A stretch of 10,175 bases of DNA, from positions 1 through 10,175 of the forward strand of contig JAQVTV010000023.1 of the NCBI GenBank assembly GCA_028699855.1, read 5' to 3'. The stretch comes from Candidatus Izemoplasmatales bacterium. Its GTDB lineage: Bacteria; Bacillota_I; Bacilli_A; Izemoplasmatales; Hujiaoplasmataceae. Shown one piece after another: positions 5,853 through 10,175 of the stretch. The translations under genes were made by a program, and so were the position numbers. The first letter of the stretch is position 1. Every line of letters starts with the position of its first letter. The notes under the pieces were generated by a model. The model did no database searches. It was given only the letters and a program-made list of their open reading frames with translations, and was not told the origin of the DNA.

Positions 5853-7256
5853 TTAGCCAAGATAATGGATGGCTTCACCCAGCACACCCATCGCGCCCTC
5901 ATGAATGAGTTCCGATAACGTCGGGTGCGCAAATATGGTATCCTTGATAGCTTCAAAAGACAAACGATGTTTAATCGCCATTGTCAAAGGCGCGATCAAG
6001 TGTTGCGCGTCTTCTCCGAACACTGAAGCACCCAATAACGCTTTGGTTTCCGGATGATAGATGAGTTTTATGAATCCGAATTGATTATTCTGAATCAACG
6101 CTTTTCCACTTGCGGAAAACGGGACTTTATGCGTGTGGTATGCAATACCCTCGCGTTCGAGTTCGATTTCGGTCTTGCCCGTTACGGCGATCTCCGGAGT
6201 CGTGAAAATCACGCTGGGAATCGCTTCGTAATCCATGGGGTGATCCAATCCAAGAATATGATCGACTGCGACCAAAGCCTGATGGCTGGCGACATGCGCG
6301 AGTTGGATGATATGGGTCACGTCCCCAATGGCATAGATGCCTTCCACATGGGTCTGCATCGAATGGTTGACGCGAATTCCGCCATTAGGATTCAGCGCAA
6401 TCTGGGTGTTTTCCAGCCCGAGATCTTGAGTTTCCGGAATCCGGCCGATCGCTTCCAGTACAATATCGGCGGACAGTGTTTTCTCCTGTTCTTTTTCGAT
6501 ATATGTGACTTCGATGTGATCTCTACGGTCTTGAATGCCCGTGACTTGAGCCTGAGTGGTGATCTGGATGTTCGCCTCTTTTGCGAACCTGAGGAGACGT
6601 TGACTGAGATCCTTGTCCACCGTCGGCAGAATCCGCGGTAGAAACTCAAGAACGCGAACCTCACAACCGAGACGTCCGAAAATGAATGCGAATTCCATGC
6701 CGATGATTCCCGCGCCGATGATAATCATCTTCTGCGGCATCTTCTTGAGGCTCAGGAGTTGTTCAGAATCGAGAATACGTTCACTTTTTTGCGTCGCAAA
6801 CGGAAGGTGTTTGGTCTTTGCACCGGTTGCGATGATGATATGTTCAGGTTCAATTTGAATGATGCCGTCTTCGGTATCCACTTGAACGACCTTGTCGGAT
6901 ACGAAACGGGCTTTTCCGTTCAATAATGTCACCTGATGCTTCTCTAACAAGTGGATGATTCCTTCCGTCAAGGACCGCGTGATATCATCCTTGTGACGGA
7001 TGATCGCTTCTAGGTCGGCTGTGACATGATCCACCTGTATACCATAAGTGTGGCCATGTTGTGCATCATAGAAGTGGTTGACCGCTTGAATCATCGCTTT
7101 CGTGGGGATGCAACCGACGTTGAGACAGGTACCGCCCACTCGGGCTTTATCGACCAATATCACTTTCTTGCCCTTTTTCGCTGCGTAAATCGCTGCGACA
7201 TAGCCGCCAGGACCCGCACCGATAATGAGTATGTCCGTCTTTTTGGATTCTTGCAA
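5853..7256 (-). CDS. lpdA: Dihydrolipoyl dehydrogenase (Lpd), FAD disulfide oxidoreductase
   Basis: This is the flavoprotein that oxidises dihydrolipoamide with NAD+ in 2-oxoacid dehydrogenase or glycine-cleavage complexes. Seen, numbering from the TTG start (467 residues): FAD motif GAGPGG (13-18), redox disulfide GGTCLNVGCIPTK (Cys44, Cys49), NAD motif GAGIIGMEF (181-189), second FAD motif AIGDV (309-313), and the dimer-interface base HPTLSE (His444, Glu449). There is no N-terminal lipoyl domain. HPTLSE and the overall length favour Lpd over mercuric or glutathione reductase. The start is TTG because AAGGAGG (7272-7266) is 9 nt from it; the in-frame ATG at 7265 touches the SD and those at 7280/7277 lack one. 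It heads a four-gene cluster without any E1/E2 gene, so it may serve a complex encoded elsewhere or act as a reductase for lipoyl or other disulfides here. Confidence 0.9.
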   Translation of the reverse strand: MQESKKTDILIIGAGPGGYVAAIYAAKKGKKVILVDKARVGGTCLNVGCIPTKAMIQAVNHFYDAQHGHTYGIQVDHVTADLEAIIRHKDDITRSLTEGIIHLLEKHQVTLLNGKARFVSDKVVQVDTEDGIIQIEPEHIIIATGAKTKHLPFATQKSERILDSEQLLSLKKMPQKMIIIGAGIIGMEFAFIFGRLGCEVRVLEFLPRILPTVDKDLSQRLLRFAKEANIQITTQAQVTGIQDRRDHIEVTYIEKEQEKTLSADIVLEAIGRIPETQDLGLENTQIALNPNGGIRVNHSMQTHVEGIYAIGDVTHIIQLAHVASHQALVAVDHILGLDHPMDYEAIPSVIFTTPEIAVTGKTEIELEREGIAYHTHKVPFSASGKALIQNNQFGFIKLIYHPETKALLGASVFGEDAQHLIAPLTMAIKHRLSFEAIKDTIFAHPTLSELIHEGAMGVLGEAIHYLG

Positions 7257-7265
7257 TTGAGTCAT

Positions 7266-7272
7266 CCTCCTT
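7266..7272 (-). promoter_or_regulatory. Shine-Dalgarno that decides the lpd start
   Basis: AAGGAGG on the minus strand is directly abutted by an ATG (7265), too close to be used, and lies 9 nt before an in-frame TTG (7256). This favours a TTG start that removes the sequence MTQ and the preceding residues from the predicted protein. Confidence 0.65.
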
Positions 7273-7296
7273 CTCATCATTCATCTTACTATGAAA

Positions 7297-7302
7297 ATTA
7301 TA
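7297..7302 (-). promoter_or_regulatory. Extended -10 promoter of the lpd-led cluster
   Basis: On the minus strand TGGTATAAT gives an extended -10 (TG-N-TATAAT, with TATAAT at 7302-7297). No good -35 lies 16-18 nt upstream. The predicted start is about 7290, giving a short leader before the Shine-Dalgarno at 7272. A short inverted repeat (GAAAAT and ATTTTC, 7293-7312) spans the -10. Confidence 0.55.
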
Positions 7303-7353
7303 CCATATTTTCGTATCAATTCACCATCAACCTTCATCTTTCAATCGGTTTGC

Positions 7354-7382
7354 TTGTAATCCGAATCGTTTATTGGTATGAT
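7354..7382 (+). promoter_or_regulatory. Promoter of the peroxiredoxin gene
   Basis: TTGTAA (7354-7359), a 17-nt spacer, then TATGAT (7377-7382) preceded by TGG, an extended -10. It is divergent from the lpd promoter, with about 50 bp between the two -10/-35 regions. No CIRCE or recognisable PerR box was seen. Confidence 0.6.
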
Positions 7383-7412
7383 GAAACCAAGCCATAAGAA
7401 AGGAGCTCATCC

Positions 7413-7853
7413 ATGCAACATTATCTTGATATTCCCCTCACGGGGAACGACAGAAACATCTACCGTCTGCGGGATTTCTCCCACGAAAGACTCGTGCTCT
7501 ATTTTTACCCCAAGGACAACACCCCGGGATGCACTTTGGAAGCCAAAGATTTCACCCGTCTCAAAACAGAATTCGCATCAAAGGGGTTCCGGATCATCGG
7601 TGTCAGTAAGGACTCCGTTTCGAGCCACGAGCGATTTTGTTCACAACACAACCTCGACATTTTGCTCTTGAGCGACCCGGATACGAAACTGGCCGAAGCC
7701 TTCGGGGTCCTCAAAGAAAAATCCATGTATGGACGCACATATATGGGCATCGAACGGAGTACTTTTCTTATCGATGAACATGGTCACATCACCAAAGAAT
7801 ATCGAGGTGTCAGCGCGACCGACCATGCCATCACCATCCTTGAAGAGTTATGA
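7413..7853 (+). CDS. bcp: PrxQ/Bcp-type peroxiredoxin
   Basis: This thiol peroxidase reduces H2O2 and organic hydroperoxides in the cytosol, normally using thioredoxin as electron donor. Seen in 146 residues: the active-site segment YFYPKDNTPGCT with peroxidatic Cys40 and the preceding Thr37-Pro38, plus the later Arg in GRTYMGIERSTFLID, as in Bcp. The resolving Cys found five residues after the peroxidatic one in E. coli Bcp is absent (Lys at that place). A second Cys, Cys76 (ERFCSQH), lies 36 residues downstream, the place used by PrxQ members with the resolving Cys in helix alpha-3. An AGGAG is 7 nt from the ATG. It has its own promoter and terminator and is divergent from the Lpd-NifS-Trx-CcdA cluster, whose small thioredoxin is a possible, unproven reductant. 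Confidence 0.93.
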   Translation: MQHYLDIPLTGNDRNIYRLRDFSHERLVLYFYPKDNTPGCTLEAKDFTRLKTEFASKGFRIIGVSKDSVSSHERFCSQHNLDILLLSDPDTKLAEAFGVLKEKSMYGRTYMGIERSTFLIDEHGHITKEYRGVSATDHAITILEEL

Positions 7854-7880
7854 GACGGTTGTCCGTCTCTTTTCTTTTTT
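7852..7880 (+). terminator. Rho-independent terminator of the peroxiredoxin gene
   Basis: A perfect 7-bp stem, GAGACGG with CCGTCTC, encloses the loop TTGT, followed by TTTTCTTTTTT. The stem starts within the TGA stop codon, and the last two T's of the tract are the first two bases of the clpB CIRCE, an unusually compact junction. Confidence 0.92.
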
Positions 7881-7905
7881 AGCACTCTCGGCTTGACAGT
7901 GCTAA
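7879..7905 (+). promoter_or_regulatory. CIRCE operator of clpB
   Basis: TTAGCACTC, nine bases, then CAGTGCTAA: one mismatch to the CIRCE consensus, at the same base and for the same reason as in the upstream hsp20 copy (it completes TTGACA). It is the expected HrcA binding site. In Bacillus clpB relatives are often controlled by CtsR; no CtsR-type GGTCAAA tandem repeat was seen here. Confidence 0.93.
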
Positions 7906-7921
7906 TCGGTTGATATATAAT
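7893..7921 (+). promoter_or_regulatory. clpB sigma-A promoter
   Basis: Perfect TTGACA (7893-7898), a 17-nt spacer and perfect TATAAT (7916-7921). The -35 is embedded in the CIRCE right half. Initiation near 7928 would give a leader of about 24 nt. Confidence 0.9.
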
Positions 7922-7951
7922 ATGATTAAGACCAGAAAGGGGTGGATGACG

Positions 7952-7991
7952 ATGAATGATCAAGAACCGATGAATGATCAAAATGATCAAA
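7952..7991 (+). repeat. Micro-repeat at the clpB 5' end (ATGAATGATCAA)
   Basis: ATGAATGATCAA occurs at 7952-7963 and exactly again at 7970-7981, and is followed by further AATGATCAA units. It encodes a repetitive N-terminus (MNDQ, MNDQ, NDQ). It probably arose by slippage or short tandem duplication in an unconstrained tail. The second ATG (7970) has no Shine-Dalgarno of its own. Confidence 0.8.
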
Positions 7992-10072
7992 ATGTGTTAG
8001 ACAAATACGGTCGGAACATCAATAATGAAGTCAAGGAAGGCAAGATCGATCCCGTCATCGGCCGCGAGGAAGAGATTCGCCGTATCATCAAGATTTTAAG
8101 TAGAAAAACGAAAAACAATCCCGTGTTGATCGGCGAACCAGGTGTCGGAAAAACCGCCATCATCGAAGGTTTGGCGCGACGCATCGTCGATAAGGATGTC
8201 CCGCTCGGGCTCCAAAATCGGATGATATACGAACTGGACTTGGCAAGCCTCTTGGCGGGGGCCAAATACCGCGGAGAATTTGAAGAGCGTTTGAAAGCCG
8301 TACTGAAAAAAATCAAGGATTCGAGTGGCGAAATCATCCTCTTCATCGATGAGATTCACATGATTGTCGGAGCAGGGCGCACTGAAGGTGCGATGGACAC
8401 TTCGAACATGTTGAAACCGATGCTGGCTCGCGGTGAGCTCCACTGCATCGGCGCGACGACGCTCAATGAATATCGCAAGTTCATCGAAAAAGACAACGCG
8501 TTGGAGCGCAGGTTCCAAAAAGTCATGATCGATGAACCGACGGTGGAAGATACCATCAGCATCATTCGCGGACTGAAGGACCGTTTCGAAGCCCATCACG
8601 GAGTCCATATCAGCGATCATGCCATCATCGCTGCGGCCACTTTGTCGAATCGCTATATCACTGATCGCTTTCTACCCGACAAGGCCATTGATTTGATCGA
8701 CGAGGCCTGTGCTTCTATTCGCATGGAAATCGATTCCATGCCTGCGGAGATTGACCATATCACCCGCAAAATCATGCAACTGGAGATTGAACGTCGCGCG
8801 CTCGAGAAGGAGTCCGATGCGCGTAGCAAGGACCACGTGAATCAGATATCCAAAGAACTCTCCTCGCTCAAAGATCAAGAGCGTCAGTTAATCAGTGAAT
8901 GGAATCTAGAAAAACGGGATTTGGATGACGTGAAGCGGATCAAAGCAAACCTTGAACGTCTTAAAAATGCCCTGCAAAACGCCTTGAATCAAAACGATTA
9001 TTCTCAAGCCGCAGAACTTCAGTACAGCAAGATTCCCGAACTCGAGAAAACCTTGATTGAGCGTACTTCTCAGGCAACCCATCGCTTCATCAGTGAAGTC
9101 GTCAACGAAACCGAAATTGCGGAAATTGTCGCGAAATGGACGCAAATACCCGTCACGAAATTGCTTCAAGGCGATAAAGATAAATTGATGGATCTGGAAA
9201 ACGCCCTCAAACGACGGGTGATCGGCCAGGATAATGCGTTGAAACTCATTTCCGATGCCATCATCCGCCAACGTGCCGGCATCAGAAACGAAGCGCGTCC
9301 CATCGGGTCGTTCATGTTTTTGGGCCCCACGGGCGTGGGTAAAACCGAGGTTGCACGCAGTTTGGCTGAGCAATTATTTTCAAGCGAGCAACACATCGTC
9401 CGCATCGATATGAGCGAATACATGGAATCGTTTGCTGTCACCCGTCTGATCGGTGCCCCTCCGGGATATGTCGGTTATGACGAAGGCGGACAGTTAACCG
9501 AAGCGATTCGGAGAAAACCTTACTCCATCGTATTGTTCGATGAAATCGAAAAAGCCCATCCGGAAGTTTTCAACGTCTTATTGCAGATTCTTGATGATGG
9601 TCGCTTGACAGACAATCAAGGACGAACCGTCGATTTCAAGAACACGATCATCATCATGACTTCCAATCTGGGGAGCGACTACTTGACCAGTCATGATGGC
9701 CAAGGCCATGAAAAAGTCATGGCTTTGGTCAAAAAGACGTTCAAACCCGAGTTCATCAATCGCATCGATGAGATTGTCATATTCAATCCATTGGACAAAG
9801 ACATACAAAGGCAGATTGTCGACAAACTGCTCAATGAACTCAAGATGCGTCTCGAGAGCGATCAGATCTTGCTGACGTTTACACCCGAAGTCCGTGATTT
9901 CATATTGGATAACGCTTTTGATCCCGAATATGGGGCGCGACCACTGAAACGCTATATCCAACGCCACGTAGAAACCTTGATTGCACGTCACATCATTTAT
10001 TCGCAATTAGTTCCTGGAACACCTGCGACCTTGAGTGTCAAAGATCAGGAGTTATGGATCGACTCTCAATAA
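7952..10072 (+). CDS. clpB: ClpB disaggregase, short form lacking the N-terminal domain
   Basis: This hexameric AAA+ unfoldase extracts proteins from aggregates with DnaK and small Hsps. Seen in 706 residues: first AAA domain with Walker A GEPGVGKT (61-68), pore-loop Tyr106 in KYRG, Walker B FIDE (131-134) and arginine fingers Arg186/187 (LERRF); a long coiled-coil middle domain (about 255-370, ending [12 protein letters not shown]), which identifies ClpB rather than ClpC/ClpE; WTQIPV; then a second AAA domain with Walker A GPTGVGKT (458-465), GYVGY pore loop (505-509), Walker B VLFDE (527-531) and sensor-2 GARPLKR (661-667). The roughly 150-residue N-domain is missing, replaced by a short polar tail with repeated MNDQ. 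The promoter at 7893-7921 leaves no room for an N-domain. The ATG at 7952 has AAGGGG 9 nt upstream; 7946 is an alternative. A longer frame from 7910 would begin inside the promoter and is rejected. Confidence 0.96.
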   Translation: MNDQEPMNDQNDQNVLDKYGRNINNEVKEGKIDPVIGREEEIRRIIKILSRKTKNNPVLIGEPGVGKTAIIEGLARRIVDKDVPLGLQNRMIYELDLASLLAGAKYRGEFEERLKAVLKKIKDSSGEIILFIDEIHMIVGAGRTEGAMDTSNMLKPMLARGELHCIGATTLNEYRKFIEKDNALERRFQKVMIDEPTVEDTISIIRGLKDRFEAHHGVHISDHAIIAAATLSNRYITDRFLPDKAIDLIDEACASIRMEIDSMPAEIDHITRKIMQLEIERRALEKESDARSKDHVNQISKELSSLKDQERQLISEWNLEKRDLDDVKRIKANLERLKNALQNALNQNDYSQAAELQYSKIPELEKTLIERTSQATHRFISEVVNETEIAEIVAKWTQIPVTKLLQGDKDKLMDLENALKRRVIGQDNALKLISDAIIRQRAGIRNEARPIGSFMFLGPTGVGKTEVARSLAEQLFSSEQHIVRIDMSEYMESFAVTRLIGAPPGYVGYDEGGQLTEAIRRKPYSIVLFDEIEKAHPEVFNVLLQILDDGRLTDNQGRTVDFKNTIIIMTSNLGSDYLTSHDGQGHEKVMALVKKTFKPEFINRIDEIVIFNPLDKDIQRQIVDKLLNELKMRLESDQILLTFTPEVRDFILDNAFDPEYGARPLKRYIQRHVETLIARHIIYSQLVPGTPATLSVKDQELWIDSQ

Positions 10073-10077
10073 CATAA

Positions 10078-10131
10078 GGGCGTCATGATGAAGTTCACTT
10101 TCTTCATCGACATGACCGCCCCTTTTTTTTT
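10078..10131 (+). terminator. Rho-independent terminator of clpB
   Basis: The long stem is GGGCG with CGCCC, TCATG with CATGA, and ATGAAG with CTTCAT, interrupted by a bulged C and a CGA bulge. An 8-nt loop closes it and nine T's follow (10123-10131). It starts 6 nt after the clpB stop. Confidence 0.92.
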
Positions 10132-10175
10132 ATTATTGCGAGCATTACTTGGAAGGTCTCTTAAGAGATCGTTAC
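10132..10175. other. Short 3' end segment, nothing assignable
   Basis: These 44 bases lie beyond the clpB terminator and contain no start codon with a ribosome-binding site. They hold a 12-bp palindrome, TCTCTTAAGAGA (10157-10168), whose role cannot be judged because the window ends. Confidence 0.4.

Noticed and set aside
6054..6641. 195-codon plus-strand open frame antisense to lpd
   Set aside because: It lies wholly inside the well-supported lpd gene, has no Shine-Dalgarno or family motif, and is a shadow of its codon bias.
7293..7312. Inverted repeat GAAAAT-N8-ATTTTC over the lpd -10 as an operator (PerR/Fur-like)
   Set aside because: The arms are only 6 bp and AT-rich in an AT-rich promoter; it does not match the PerR or Fur box well enough to name.
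7910..7951. Upstream TTG extension of clpB (14 extra residues)
   Set aside because: It begins in the promoter spacer and includes the -10 hexamer, upstream of the predicted transcription start; the Shine-Dalgarno fits the ATG at 7952.
9725..9735. TGGTCAAAA as a CtsR half-site
   Set aside because: It is a single copy inside the clpB coding region, far from the promoter; CtsR needs tandem GGTCAAA heptads near the start.
10157..10168. Palindrome TCTCTTAAGAGA at the right end as a protein-binding site
   Set aside because: The window ends before its context is visible; a 12-bp palindrome alone does not support a call.
10067..10175. Minus-strand open frame of about 35 codons reaching the right edge
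   Set aside because: It runs straight through the clpB terminator hairpin and its T-tract (read as poly-Lys), has no recognisable motif, and is short enough to be chance.

Overview
The window reads as the chromosome of a low-to-medium GC, Firmicutes/Mollicutes-type bacterium. The clues are purine-rich Shine-Dalgarno sequences (AAGGAGG type), consensus sigma-A promoters, HrcA/CIRCE heat-shock operators, an AddAB-type recombination nuclease, and a ClpB without its N-terminal domain, a form known from mycoplasmas. All tryptophans in the genes are TGG and several genes end in TGA, so the code is the standard one. This argues against Mycoplasma/Spiroplasma and fits an Acholeplasma/Izemoplasma-like or erysipelotrichial relative; this placement is inference. 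No mobile element, CRISPR array, tRNA or rRNA was seen.

Layout. (1) 1-2525, minus strand: addB followed by the start of addA, overlapping by 11 nt and running off the left edge. (2) 2618-3181, minus strand: a monocistronic small heat-shock gene (hsp20) with a consensus promoter flanked by two CIRCE operators, a cre-like palindrome further upstream and its own terminator. (3) 3257-7256, minus strand: a tight four-gene cluster transcribed in the order dihydrolipoyl dehydrogenase (Lpd), NifS/IscS-like cysteine desulfurase, 84-residue thioredoxin-like protein, and a membrane protein joining an extracytoplasmic thioredoxin domain to a CcdA/DsbD-like channel. The last two junctions overlap by 1 and 4 nt. 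(4) 7354-7880, plus strand: a PrxQ/Bcp peroxiredoxin, divergent from the cluster, with promoter and terminator. (5) 7879-10131, plus strand: clpB with a CIRCE-controlled consensus promoter and a strong terminator.

How it fits together. hsp20 and clpB are both under CIRCE control and form a disaggregation pair (small Hsp holding, ClpB disaggregating). Their promoter-operators share an identical 15-bp block in which the -35 hexamer is embedded in the CIRCE arm. The Lpd-NifS-Trx-CcdA cluster with the neighbouring peroxiredoxin looks like a thiol-redox or sulfur-handling locus. Every protein in it has recognisable active-site cysteines or cofactor motifs, and the most economical reading is a route moving reducing equivalents (or sulfane sulfur) from the cytosol to an exported thioredoxin domain. 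That pathway is inference. The individual family assignments are well supported by motifs.
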